Counted from the stretch's first letter, positions 52,073 to 61,403 are shown. The stretch is DNA of 64,000 nucleotides from DATBHM01 sp963772375 (GCA_963772375.1 CAVYXG010000009.1:54056-118055); one strand, 5' to 3'. Notes: a model not told the origin generated them from the sequence alone. Program-made: numbers and translations.

Positions 52073-52260
52073 GGTGCGTGCCCCGGATTCTGGGCGTTCC
52101 TGCTGGTCATGGCCCCGCGACCGTTCGGGGTGGGCTCGAGCTCGGGGTGCCAGGCCCGCCAGACGCTCAGGGACGGACCGCCGCGCCCGTGGCGGTGATG
52201 ATTCCGGTCGCGTAGCCGCTGGTGCGTGCTCGCACGGCGCGCATTCGCTGAGCTTCCCTG

Positions 52261-52310
52261 CGGCGGCCGAAAACTTATACGCTCGGGCAAACGAGCATGA
52301 GAGGAGACTG
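52261..52310 (+). promoter_or_regulatory. candidate promoter of the defence-like operon
   Basis: An AT-rich stretch (AAAACTTATAC, about 52269-52279) lies before the TTG start at 52316. The inverted repeat GCTCG-ggcaaa-CGAGC (52281-52296) follows it and could be an operator. There is no convincing -35 box, so this is weak. Between the IS (52072) and here there are no genes. Confidence 0.3.
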
Positions 52311-52315
52311 GCCCG

Positions 52316-53098
52316 TTGGGTGAGTTCGAACAGGCATGCGCTGACACCGAGCGCGCGGCCACAGCAGCCGCCAAGGCTGCAGCCGCGCTTGGCTCCGCTG
52401 CCAAGCAGCTCGTCAAGGCAGCGCAGAGCGGCGACATCGCCAAGATCCGAAAGACCGCGGTGAATCTGAGGGTCGCCGACCAGGCGGCGCGTCAGGAAGC
52501 CCGAACCGCCGAAGTCGCCTGGCCCCTCACGCCCGGGGAGGAGGAGGTGGTCCTTCGCGAGCGCTACGAGGACGAGTTGATGGACGTGGCCAGGAGTCGC
52601 GGACTCCAGATCCACCGGCATGACGACCGGCTGGTGTCGTTCCCGTCGCTGCTCAAGGTTTTGCCCGAGGCCAGGGCAGTCCAGGTCGACCGCGCCAGGG
52701 TGACGGGGCTCCGACCCACCCACCTCGTCGCTCTTCTGGAGAGGAACCAGTCGAAGAAGCCTCGCTTCCGCCCGGAGCAGTTCCTGGAGTCGCTCTACGG
52801 TGCGTACCGGCTCGTCGTCGGTCCCGAGGGCGTGCAGGGGACGACGCTCGGCAACGTGTACCGGGCGCTGACCCTCCTGCCGGGGTCGGCGAGGGACTAC
52901 GACAGGACCGACTTCGCCCGAGACGTCTTCTTCCTCGACCGAAGCGGGGTGACGACGACGAGAACCGGGGCACGCGTGTCCTTCCCTGCCAGCACGGGAA
53001 CCAGGGGGGCGTCGCAACTGATCACATTCGTGGCGCCCGATGGCACGCCGGTCGTCTATTACGGCGTCAAGTTCTCGGAGCCAGGGCATGACCGCTGA
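52316..53098 (+). CDS. unknown protein heading the BREX-ATPase/helicase operon
   Basis: The 260-residue protein starts at TTG with AGGAGA 9 bases upstream. Residues 1-65 are Ala/Lys/Gln-rich and probably coiled coil (ADTERAATAAAKAAAALG). The rest is mixed alpha/beta with FPSLLKVLPEARAVQVDRAR, then KPRFRPEQFLESLYGAYRLV, which resembles unknown partners of BREX-like ATPases. No catalytic motif is recognised. It overlaps the next gene by 11 bases, so it belongs to the operon. A structural or loading role is possible. Confidence 0.7.
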   Translation: MGEFEQACADTERAATAAAKAAAALGSAAKQLVKAAQSGDIAKIRKTAVNLRVADQAARQEARTAEVAWPLTPGEEEVVLRERYEDELMDVARSRGLQIHRHDDRLVSFPSLLKVLPEARAVQVDRARVTGLRPTHLVALLERNQSKKPRFRPEQFLESLYGAYRLVVGPEGVQGTTLGNVYRALTLLPGSARDYDRTDFARDVFFLDRSGVTTTRTGARVSFPASTGTRGASQLITFVAPDGTPVVYYGVKFSEPGHDR

Positions 53099-54071
53099 GA
53101 TGCGCCCGGACGACTGGCTGGGCTTCATCGGTCGCGAGTATCTGGATGAGTTCGTGAAGGCCGGAGGGGCCTCCATCAAGTTCGTCGTTCCCAACGATGA
53201 GCCGGCGGCCCGGACGATCATCGAGGGCCTCGGCCGCGCCGCCGAGGACCGCGGATACTTGGTTGCCCGGGCGAGCGCGGCCGAGACACGGGTTCACATG
53301 GTGGATCAGCTCTTCTTCCGGATCGCGGAGCAGATCCCCTGGGAACGGCTGGCCGTCACGGTGCTCGGCGATCTTGCCCGATCCGCCGGCTACGCGGTTC
53401 CCACCACCGACGGGGCCCCGTTCGTGGATGCCGTCGCGCGCGCCAACGACCTCGACGCCGGGTTCCTGCGCGGGGAGCTTCGTCGCGAGGTGAGCAGGGC
53501 GGTGTTCATGCGCAGCACGCTGGCCAAGGACTTCCGGGTCGCGATGACCCAGCTGTGCCTGGCGCAGCTCTCGGGTGGAACCGACGGCGCCACGACGACG
53601 GAGGTGATCACGGACTGGCTCACGGGAAGGGTCAGGACCGTGGGAGCGGTCAAGCCCTACAACATCTTTACGCGGGTCAACCGGGCCAACGCGCGGTACG
53701 TCTTCGAGTCGATGCTGCACTGGGTGCGCTCCGCGGGGCACCCGGGCCTCGTGGCCACGCTCGATCTCGCCCGGATCACGGTGGCGAGGAACCCGCGGGA
53801 TGGTCTCGTGTACTACACGAAGACCTCGCGCCTGGACGCGTACGAGTTGCTCCGCCAGTTCATCGACTCCACCGACCGCCTGGACGGGTTCCTGCTCGCC
53901 GTTGTGCCCGCTCCGGAGTTCCTCGACGACAGTTCCGGCGGCAGGGGCGTGGGTGAGTACCAGGCCCTCAAGTTCCGGGTGTACGACGAGATCCGCGACA
54001 CGAAGCTCGTGAACCCGATGTCCTCTCTCGTCCGTGTCTCCTCGGCCGCCCCGATGGCGGTGCCGGTGTGA
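53088..54071 (+). CDS. BREX-type ATPase homologue with degenerate P-loop
   Basis: The 327-residue product resembles the DUF2791/BrxC-BrxD-type ATPases found in BREX and related systems. Residues 18-45 align with the start of such ATPases, but where a Walker A (GxxGxGKS) is expected it reads KFVVPNDEPAARTIIEGL (31-48). ATP binding is probably lost. HMVDQLFFRIAEQIPW follows. It overlaps the preceding gene by 11 bases and the next gene by GTGA. It could form a mixed complex with the intact ATPase from the next gene. Confidence 0.7.
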   Translation: MTAEMRPDDWLGFIGREYLDEFVKAGGASIKFVVPNDEPAARTIIEGLGRAAEDRGYLVARASAAETRVHMVDQLFFRIAEQIPWERLAVTVLGDLARSAGYAVPTTDGAPFVDAVARANDLDAGFLRGELRREVSRAVFMRSTLAKDFRVAMTQLCLAQLSGGTDGATTTEVITDWLTGRVRTVGAVKPYNIFTRVNRANARYVFESMLHWVRSAGHPGLVATLDLARITVARNPRDGLVYYTKTSRLDAYELLRQFIDSTDRLDGFLLAVVPAPEFLDDSSGGRGVGEYQALKFRVYDEIRDTKLVNPMSSLVRVSSAAPMAVPV

Positions 54072-55360
54072 CCACCGAGCCCGGCGCGGCCGTCCCGGAC
54101 CGGACCGAGTGCCGGCGCGCGCTTGAGGCGCTCCGCAGCGGCGTGCCGAACCGGGATGCCGTGAGCGTCCTCGGTTGCGGGCAGGCCGAGGTCGAGAAGA
54201 GATTCCTACAACAGCTCGATGCGCTCGGACCGTCCATCGAGAGCGGCGAACCGGTCCCGGGTCTCCTCGTGTCCGGCGACTTCGGCACCGGAAAGTCACA
54301 CGTGCTGGAATACCTCCAGCACCTCGCGTTGTCGCGCAACTTCGTCTGCAGTCGCGTTGTCATCAGCAAGGAGACTCCCCTCCACGACCTCCGGAAGCTC
54401 TTCAAGGCGGCGGTCGACCAGGCCGAGGTCCCCGATCAACACGGCCCGGCCGTCAGCGAGATCGCCCTGAAGATCAGGCCCGACTCCCCGCCGTACGTCG
54501 ACTTCTACCGGTGGGCGCACGAGGAAATGAGCGGTCTCAGTGCGCTGTTCCCCGCGACGCTGCTGCTGTATGAGCGGCTCAAGAGCGATCCCGAGCTGAC
54601 GGAGAAGATCACGAACTTCTGGTCGGGTGACAGCATCTCGATCCGCGACATCCGGGGTGGGCTCCGTCAGATCGGGGAGCTCAGCACCTACCCCGTCAAG
54701 GCCGTGAAGCTTGCGCGATTGGCTCGGGAGCGGTTCGCGTTCGTCAGCCGGCTCATCATGGGCGCCGGATACGCGGGCTGGGTGCTGCTGATCGATGAGG
54801 TCGAGCTCGTGGGCCGATACAGCATCCTCCAGCGGGGGAAGTCCTACGCCGAGCTCGCGAGGCTCATGGGCAGGGTCGGTGAGGACGTCTTCGTGGGAGT
54901 CACCGCGGTGGCGACGATCACGACCGACTTCGACATCGCCGTGCTCCAGGAGAAGGGCGATCGCGACACCGTGGGTCCCAAGCTGAGGAGCAAGGGCACC
55001 GACGACTGGGCGATGCTCGCCGCCCGCGCCGAGATCGGCATGAGAATGATCGAGCGCGACGACCTCGAGCTGGTGCCCCCCGACGAGACCCAGCTCCGGA
55101 CCACCTACGAGCGACTTCGTGACGTCCACGGTGAGGCGTACGGTTGGGTTCCCCCGGATGCTTGGGGGAGCGAGCACTCGACCCGCCGTCGCATGCGTTC
55201 ACACGTGCGCCGGTGGATCGCGGAGTGGGATCTCCGCCGCCTGTATCCGTCGAGCCAGGTCGACCTCGAGGAAGAGGAGCTCCACGTCGAATACGGCGAG
55301 GACACGGCGCTGCAACGCGCACCCGAGGGAGTTACGGACGGGAATGGCGTGACGGAGTAG
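54068..55360 (+). CDS. BREX-type (DUF2791-like) ATPase
   Basis: The 430-residue product has a Walker A in VSGDFGTGKSHVLEYL (about 67-82) and a Walker B region VLLIDEVELVGRYSILQRGK (about 238-257). The second is a signature of BREX-system ATP-binding-domain proteins (BrxC/BrxD type). The C-terminal part is helical and ends acidic. It starts in a GTGA overlap with the degenerate homologue. The product is expected to be a cytoplasmic ATP-driven complex that signals foreign DNA, together with the helicase-nuclease downstream. Confidence 0.85.
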   Translation: MTTEPGAAVPDRTECRRALEALRSGVPNRDAVSVLGCGQAEVEKRFLQQLDALGPSIESGEPVPGLLVSGDFGTGKSHVLEYLQHLALSRNFVCSRVVISKETPLHDLRKLFKAAVDQAEVPDQHGPAVSEIALKIRPDSPPYVDFYRWAHEEMSGLSALFPATLLLYERLKSDPELTEKITNFWSGDSISIRDIRGGLRQIGELSTYPVKAVKLARLARERFAFVSRLIMGAGYAGWVLLIDEVELVGRYSILQRGKSYAELARLMGRVGEDVFVGVTAVATITTDFDIAVLQEKGDRDTVGPKLRSKGTDDWAMLAARAEIGMRMIERDDLELVPPDETQLRTTYERLRDVHGEAYGWVPPDAWGSEHSTRRRMRSHVRRWIAEWDLRRLYPSSQVDLEEEELHVEYGEDTALQRAPEGVTDGNGVTE

Positions 55361-55363
55361 CAC

Positions 55364-55903
55364 GTGCCCATCCCCTTCCGCGATCGTGATGACCTCGACG
55401 ACATCGGCCTCGCCGGTTATCTGCGGTTCGTCGACGAGGGCACCGGGGGACTTCGGGGCGCGCTGTTTCTGGTGAACGGCCGCGGCGAGCCGGTCGACTT
55501 CTCCTTCAGCCGGGTTGACGTCCCTACATCGTCTCTGTGGCGCGCCGGCGAGGCAAGGCGGCAGGCCGTGCGGGCTCTGTGCCTCCCGTTGTTCACCGCC
55601 TGCCCGCGCGAACCGCTGCTCCTGCTGGCTCGGGCCGAAGAGGTACCGCCGCTGGTGTTCGCGGAGGATCTCGAGGTGCTCGTGCCTCTCTGCCGGGTGG
55701 CGGACGGGGCGTCCGCGGTTCATGCGGCATCGGAATCGGCCGAGGAGCTGAACGATGCGCTGCACGTATTCTGGGTGGCAGCCCCACCTGCTCCGGACTC
55801 GCCTGTTCGAGTCCTTCTCGACGCCCTGCGCGGTCGAGGGTTGGTGCTCGAACCTTTCGAACGTGCAGCCAGGGGTATCGACGAGGCCTTCGCGTCGATG
55901 TGA
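55364..55903 (+). CDS. small unknown protein in the defence-like operon
   Basis: The 179-residue product starts at GTG three bases after the ATPase stop. It is alpha/beta with YLRFVDEGTGGLRGALFLVN, then FSFSRVDVPTSSLWRAGEAR. It has no membrane segment and no catalytic motif. It ends in a GTGA overlap with the SNF2 helicase gene. Position between an ATPase and a helicase-nuclease suggests a complex subunit. No family was recognised. Confidence 0.65.
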   Translation: MPIPFRDRDDLDDIGLAGYLRFVDEGTGGLRGALFLVNGRGEPVDFSFSRVDVPTSSLWRAGEARRQAVRALCLPLFTACPREPLLLLARAEEVPPLVFAEDLEVLVPLCRVADGASAVHAASESAEELNDALHVFWVAAPPAPDSPVRVLLDALRGRGLVLEPFERAARGIDEAFASM

Positions 55904-58041
55904 GCCGATCGGCGTGGTGGACCGAGCGGGGAACCGACGCGCCTCTGCGCCGCAGGTGGTTCCGACGTCGGGTGCGGAGGCCAACGGCCGATGTCGCCCT
56001 CCGGATTCCACTCGGCACGGCGCGTGCAGCTGAGACGCAAGCGCTCCCCCCGAACAGGATCTCGCCGACGCCGGTGGAGTGGCTCTTGCGGACGGCGATC
56101 GCCGCAGGGAAAGCCGCAGCGTTCGATCTGACCGAGCGCCCAGAGCGTCAGTCGGGCGCGCCGGTTGCACCCAGCGACGGGAGCGCAGCCCGACTTGGCG
56201 CCCGTCTGCGAACGCACCCCACGGTGCCGGAGGTCCCGTCGCTCGCCGATCGCCTGCGCGTTCTTCTCCTCGTGCCACTCGATGCACTGCTCCCCGGTCC
56301 CGACACGATCCTCGATTGGCCGAGCCATCTCCTTCCATACCAGCTCGATGGCGTGCGAGCTCTCCTGGACCGGGACCGGATCCTCCTCGCCGACGACATG
56401 GGACTGGGGAAGACGGTCCAAGCCGCGGCAGCCATTCGTATCCTCTGCCATCGCCGTGAGATCGAACGGGTCCTGCTCGTGGTGCCGGCCAGCTTGCGCG
56501 AGCAGTGGAAGCGTGAGCTCAGCCGCTGGGCGCCGGAGCTACGCCTGATGATCGTCCATGGTCCGCCGAGAGACCGTGCCTGGCAGTGGGCGACCGAAGC
56601 GCACGTGATCATCGTGGGATATGAGACGCTGCGATCAGACTTCACCGGCAATCCGCAGTCGCCTCCGCGCCGACGAACGTGGGACATCGTCGTGCTCGAC
56701 GAGGCGCAAAAGATCAAGAACCGCGAGGTCGGGGTGAGTCGGGCCTGCAAGCTGCTCGACCGCCGCCGATCGTGGGCCATGACCGGCACTCCGCTCGAGA
56801 ACCGGCTCGACGACCTGGCCTCGATCATGGAGTTCGTCGATCGGGATCCTGGCGGTCCGCCCGTGCGCTACTCGTCGACGAGCGACATGCTCGAGCGACA
56901 CCGCCGGCTGCAGCTCCGGCGGCGCAAGGGGGATGTGCTGCTCGATCTCCCGCCCAAGCAGGTCATCACGTTGTCAATGCCGCTCCTCTCAGAACAGCAG
57001 CTCACCTACGACAGAGCGGAGCGCGATGGCGTACTCCAGCTCGAGGAGCGCGGCGCGGAGATCCGCGTCGAACACGTCCTCGAGCTGATCCTGCGACTCA
57101 AGCAGATCTGCAACTCCTGTCCGCGGACCGGGCAGTCCGCCAAGCTCACCGACATTCGCGGTCGAATGGAAGTGTTGACCGACGCGGGCCACCGAGCGCT
57201 CGTGTTCTCCCAGTTCACCGATGAGCGATTCGGAGTTGCCGCGGTGCGACGCGCCCTCAACGAATTCAATCCGCTGACATACACGGGCGGCATGACAAGC
57301 GTCGAGCGTGACCACGTGATCCAACGGTTCAAGAATGACGAGCGTCATCGGGCGCTCGTGCTGTCGCTCCGGGCCGGAGGCATTGGCCTGAACCTTCAGG
57401 ATGCTTCGTACGTGTTCCATGTCGATCGATGGTGGAACCCGGCGATCGAGCGCCAGGCCGAGGACCGGACTCACAGGATGGGTCAGGTCTTCCCCGTGAC
57501 CGTGTTCAAGTATTCGATGATCGGGACGATCGAGGAACGCATCGACGAGGTCATCGCAGCGAAGCAGCGGCTCTTCGACCAGGTGGTCGACGATGTTTCG
57601 CTCGATCTCGGTGCCGGTCTCACCCGCGACGAGCTCTTCGGACTCTTTGGGCTGGCGAGTTCGTCCGCAATCCTGGTGCCCTCGGACACGCCCCCTCCAG
57701 GTATCCAGCTCGAGGAGCGCTGCGCAGCGATCTTGCGGCGAGTCGGGTGGACCGTTGACAGGACTCCGCGATCCCGCGACGGGGGCGTCGACCTCATCGC
57801 AACGCGCATCGACGAGGTCGGTGTCGAGGACTGCCTCTACGTGCAATGCAAGGATCACGCGCGGCCTGTTGGTGTCGACGTTGTTCGCTCGTTGCTCGGA
57901 GTGCTCCCCCCGGACCGACATGTGCGAGCCGTACTGGTAAGCCCGTCTGGCCTCACACCTGATGCCGCTCGGCTTGCCCGGGAGCGAAGCGTCGTCGTTT
58001 GGGATGACGCTCGAATGGCTCAGCTCGAGCGCCACGGCTGA
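55900..58041 (+). CDS. SNF2 helicase fused to Mrr-like restriction nuclease
   Basis: The 713-residue protein is translated from GTG overlapping the upstream stop. The SNF2 core has motif I DDMGLGKTVQ (about 166-175), motif II DEAQKIKN (about 267), LVFSQFTDERFGV, and motif VI RQAEDRTHRMGQ. The last 110 residues form an Mrr/REase-like domain: CAAILRRVGWTVDRTPRSRD, GGVDLIATR (catalytic Asp) and YVQCKDH (Gln-x-Lys). Such fusions translocate on and cut foreign DNA. It is the last gene of the five-gene operon with BREX-type ATPases, supporting a defence role. Confidence 0.9.
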   Translation: MSRSAWWTERGTDAPLRRRWFRRRVRRPTADVALRIPLGTARAAETQALPPNRISPTPVEWLLRTAIAAGKAAAFDLTERPERQSGAPVAPSDGSAARLGARLRTHPTVPEVPSLADRLRVLLLVPLDALLPGPDTILDWPSHLLPYQLDGVRALLDRDRILLADDMGLGKTVQAAAAIRILCHRREIERVLLVVPASLREQWKRELSRWAPELRLMIVHGPPRDRAWQWATEAHVIIVGYETLRSDFTGNPQSPPRRRTWDIVVLDEAQKIKNREVGVSRACKLLDRRRSWAMTGTPLENRLDDLASIMEFVDRDPGGPPVRYSSTSDMLERHRRLQLRRRKGDVLLDLPPKQVITLSMPLLSEQQLTYDRAERDGVLQLEERGAEIRVEHVLELILRLKQICNSCPRTGQSAKLTDIRGRMEVLTDAGHRALVFSQFTDERFGVAAVRRALNEFNPLTYTGGMTSVERDHVIQRFKNDERHRALVLSLRAGGIGLNLQDASYVFHVDRWWNPAIERQAEDRTHRMGQVFPVTVFKYSMIGTIEERIDEVIAAKQRLFDQVVDDVSLDLGAGLTRDELFGLFGLASSSAILVPSDTPPPGIQLEERCAAILRRVGWTVDRTPRSRDGGVDLIATRIDEVGVEDCLYVQCKDHARPVGVDVVRSLLGVLPPDRHVRAVLVSPSGLTPDAARLARERSVVVWDDARMAQLERHG

Positions 58042-58270
58042 ACGCCACGCGCTTGCCCCCTCGAGTTGGGCGGGCTGCCACCAGCATGGGACGAAGGTGT
58101 CAGGGGGGTTACGCCACGTCCATCATCAAGTCCTCCATCCGCCACTTCTGTTCATTCCTCTTGTGGCGACTCGATTTGAATGATCTCCTCCAGCTGGCGA
58201 CTTCTCGATTGGTGCGGGAGTCAACAAAAAATACCGCTAGTGTCTGGTCTCGGACGGAGGGAGCATTTGG

Positions 58271-58669
58271 ATGGGCGAGCGGACGATCCTCGTATGTGAT
58301 GTTTGCGGCCGACCGGCGGTGGAGTCAGTCACCTTCCGAATCGGTGGTATGAACCGAGTGAAGGACCTCTGCCAGGTTCACCTGGCCGAACTCGAGGCCG
58401 GATCCCGCGCCCCACGACGGGGCAGGAAGGCAGCGGTCGTGATCGCTCCAGCGGCCTCGACTGGAAAGCGCCGCGGCCGGCCGCCGGGTTCCAAGAACAA
58501 GTCGATCGGCGACAACGGTCGCCGACGGGGTCGGCCGGCCAAGACCGACTCTCCGGCAAAGCGACCGCGAAAGCCGATTACGGACCCTGCCGTGCTCGAG
58601 AAGCGGCGTGCCGCGCTCGCGAAAGCTCGACAGGCCCTAGCTGAGAAACGCGAAGCTGCGAAGAAGTAG
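58271..58669 (+). CDS. zinc-ribbon, AT-hook DNA-binding protein
   Basis: The 132-residue product has an N-terminal CxxC-like knuckle (CDVCGRPAVES ... LCQVH) and two AT-hook motifs (KRRGRPPGSKNK near residue 66 and RRRGRPAK near 83), then a Lys/Arg/Ala helical tail (EKRRAALAKARQALAEKREA). It probably binds AT-rich minor groove, like a small nucleoid protein. A GGAGGGAG site precedes the ATG. The upstream 229 bases are relatively AT-rich and show no gene. It may be carried with the adjacent defence operon. Confidence 0.78.
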   Translation: MGERTILVCDVCGRPAVESVTFRIGGMNRVKDLCQVHLAELEAGSRAPRRGRKAAVVIAPAASTGKRRGRPPGSKNKSIGDNGRRRGRPAKTDSPAKRPRKPITDPAVLEKRRAALAKARQALAEKREAAKK

Positions 58670-58780
58670 GCGGGCTGAGCAGTTCCTCCTCGATCTCTCT
58701 CGCTGCTGGCTCCAGCTGAATCGGAATGGGAACCACAGAGAGGATGGGGTCAGCTTCAACCGACGAATGGAGACGCGGAT

Positions 58781-58802
58781 GAAAGACACCCTCGCGTCTT
58801 TC
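58781..58802. terminator. small hairpin between AT-hook gene and cyclase remnant
   Basis: GAAAGAC (58781-58787) pairs with GTCTTTC (58796-58802) around 8 bases. An alternative stem AGACGCG/CGCGTCT overlaps it. No gene lies from 58670 to 58872. It may end the convergent transcripts. Confidence 0.35.
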
Positions 58803-58872
58803 GCTGTGTCCGCGAGCTCACTGATCAGGGCCCAAACGAGACTTGCACGGACAACATCTACCGCCCATCCCG

Positions 58873-60740
58873 TCAACGTCCTCGCACGGTCACCCAGACG
58901 TCGTCTGCGTCCGCGGTCACCCCGGTCGGCGGGTACGGGAGGGGGATACGCGTGACGGCATTCGTGTTCGGATCGATGCGCCAGAGCGCGTCATCTTCCG
59001 GCGTCGTCGCCCAGATGAAGCCTGCGCCCGCGGCGACCCTCCAGACGCAGGAGAATCTCGGACACCCTGCGTGCTGCACAGGAAGGGGGACCGGGCGAGG
59101 GCGAGGTCGCCCCGACCGCGGCGAGACGCACGACGTGGGGCTCCGACCAGTCCGCGACCCAGACGGTCGCTTCCTTCGACCACCACAGAGCCGGGGTTCG
59201 TGGCGATGAGGTCGGTCGTATCCAGTCTTCCATTCGCTGCGTGCAGCCGAGTGATGCTTCCGTCATCGAACGCGGTGATCCAGAGATCGCCATACCCCCC
59301 GGACCACGCGAGCGATCCCGGGGCTCCGGGCAGTCGAATCGGATTCCGTTCGCCGGTGCGCGGATCGACCTGGAACACGCCGCTGTGGTCTGGGTCGGAT
59401 AGCCAGAGCGAGCCGCCCCCGTAGGCGATCCCGCGGTAGTAGAAGTGCCCACCCGGGACCTGCAGCATCTGCTCGAAGTGGAGCGACCCGGCGTCCACCC
59501 GGACGACGTTCGATGACTGACCGTTGCCCTCGGGGAAGCAGTTGGCGACCCAGACGTCGCCGGAGGGGTCGGCCGCGAGCCCACACGGCGAAATGCCGCC
59601 GACGGGAACTGCGGTTCCGGCCGCGGGGTCGACGCGAATGAGCGTGTGATCACCCGCCTCGACGATGTCGCTCTCGGCCGAGTCGCGAAGGATGTTGTTC
59701 GTGACCCAGAGGTAGCCGCCGGACGCGATGATGAGATCGGGCGCGTCGCCGACCTGCGCGACCTGGGTGGCCTCGAGCGTCTTCGGGTCGATCCGGAGGA
59801 CGCTGTTCGGCTGGGGCCGTCCCGAGCCCCCGGAGACGATGAGGAAGATCGCGGCGGCGACCACGGCCAGAGCGACGCTCACCGCCCCGACCACCCGCCT
59901 CCGGCGCCGCCCCGGATTCGGCGCGACGAAGCGCTCGGCCTTCAGCGGGGGGAACTCGGTTTCCAGGCCGTCAATGTCGAGCTGGTACAGCGGCTCCGGT
60001 CGGTCGATGTCCTTGAGCCGGTAGGTACCGAGCTCGCGCACGGTGACGCCGCCGACCTCGTCCTCGACCAGCTCGCGGGTGGCGTTCGACGGGAGGACCT
60101 GACCCCCGTGTCCGGCCGCGCCGATCCGGGCCGCCCGGTGCACGGCCAGACCGATGTAGCGTTCCTCGCCGACCGCGGGCTCGCCGCTGTGGAGGCCCAT
60201 CCGCACGCGGACCCGCGAGCCGTCCGGCCACTGGTGCTCAGCGAGCTCGCGCTGGGCGATAACCGCGGCAGCGAGTGCCGACTTGGCGCTGGCGAAAGCG
60301 AAGAAGAACGAGTCCCCCTGATTGTCGACCTCGCGTCCCTCGCACCGCTCGGCAGCGTCCCGGAGGATGCGCTCGTGCTCGGCAAGGACCTCGCCGTAGC
60401 GTTCCCCGAGCTGCTTGATCAGCCGCGTCGAGCCCTCGATGTCCGTGAACAGGAACGTGACGGTTCCGACCGGGAGTACGCGACGCACCGGAGCGATCAG
60501 CGTCGGGTCGTGGCTCAGGATCTGCCGTTCGAGTTGTGCGAGAAAGGGGCTGGGCTCGAGGCCGAGCTCCTCGTTGAGGACCTGACGACCCCGCCGGTAC
60601 ACCTCGAGGGCGTCCGCGTGGCGGCCGGACCGGTAGAGGGCGACCATGAGCTGCCCGCTGGGATGCCCTGAGGGCGGCCGTTGCCGAAGCTCTGCAATTC
60701 CTGAATAACCATGGAGAGTCGGCCTCGGAGCCCCCGATTC
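58873..60740 (-). pseudogene. truncated, frameshifted adenylate cyclase with BTAD and propeller
   Basis: In order on the minus strand: end of a BTAD domain (SGQLMVALYRSGRHADALEV), a class III cyclase domain (FLFTDIEGSTRLIKQLGER), a membrane helix (VVGAVSVALAVVAAAIFLIV) and an NHL/YncE-like propeller (YLWVTNNILRDS, GDVWVANCFPEG, GSLWLSDPDHSG). The N-terminal HTH and most of BTAD are missing, cut near 60740 just before the YceI gene. Near 59180 and 59090 the frame shifts twice. The last blade (GFIWATTPEDDALWRIDP) and stop are in a third frame. Not functional as read. Confidence 0.75.
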
Positions 60741-60812
60741 TGCGGAAAGTAGACTCGCCTCCCTAGACCCGCCCAGTTCCTGGGGGGGGGCGGGTGTCTC
60801 ACGGAGGAGGGC

Positions 60813-61403
60813 ATGAGCGGCGGGACCGGTTCGAGGATCATCGATGGGATCGAGGCGCCCGCGGCCGGCACATGGGAGGTCGACCCCGTCCATACGTCGG
60901 TGGCCTTCGTGGCCCGATACCTGATGGTCACCAAGGTCCGGGGGCACTTCTCGGAGTTCTCGGGAGCCATCCAGGTGGCCGAGGATCCCGAGGAATCGTC
61001 GGCGGAGCTCGTGATCCAAGCGTCCAGCGTCGACACCGGGAGCAAGGACCGCGACAAACACCTTCGCTCGGCGGACTTCCTCGACCTGGAACGCTTCCCC
61101 GAGATCCGGTTCGCGAGCACCAAGGTCGAGCTCCCAGGTGAGAATCGCCTCGTGGTGACGGGGGACCTCACGATCCGGGACGTCACCCGCCCGGTCGTGC
61201 TCCAGGCCGAGTTTACGGGGTTGAGCGAAGACCCCTGGGGGAACCGGCGCGCGGGATTCTCCGCCACGACCGAGATCGACCGGGAGGAGTTCGGAGCGAG
61301 CTGGAACCTGGCCCTCGAGGCGGGGGGATGGCTGGTCTCGAAAGCGGTGCAGGTAGAGCTCGACGTGCTGGTGACCCTCAAGACCGACCAGGCGGTTACG
61401 TGA
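60813..61403 (+). CDS. YceI-family protein
   Basis: The 196-residue YceI lipocalin-like beta barrel has WEVDPVHTSVAFVARYLMVT, VRGHFSEFSG, KHLRSADFLDLERFPEI and LTIRDVTRPVVLQAEF, all conserved in the family. YceI proteins bind isoprenoid-like lipids. No signal peptide is visible, so this copy may be cytoplasmic. ATG has GGAGGAG upstream. It abuts the truncated end of the cyclase remnant. From 61404 to 61729 nothing recognisable is found. Confidence 0.9.
   Translation: MSGGTGSRIIDGIEAPAAGTWEVDPVHTSVAFVARYLMVTKVRGHFSEFSGAIQVAEDPEESSAELVIQASSVDTGSKDRDKHLRSADFLDLERFPEIRFASTKVELPGENRLVVTGDLTIRDVTRPVVLQAEFTGLSEDPWGNRRAGFSATTEIDREEFGASWNLALEAGGWLVSKAVQVELDVLVTLKTDQAVT

Noticed and set aside
52316..58041. 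Calling the operon a complete BREX system
   Set aside because: PglZ, the BrxX methylase and BrxL are not present in the window; only BREX-type ATPases are shared.
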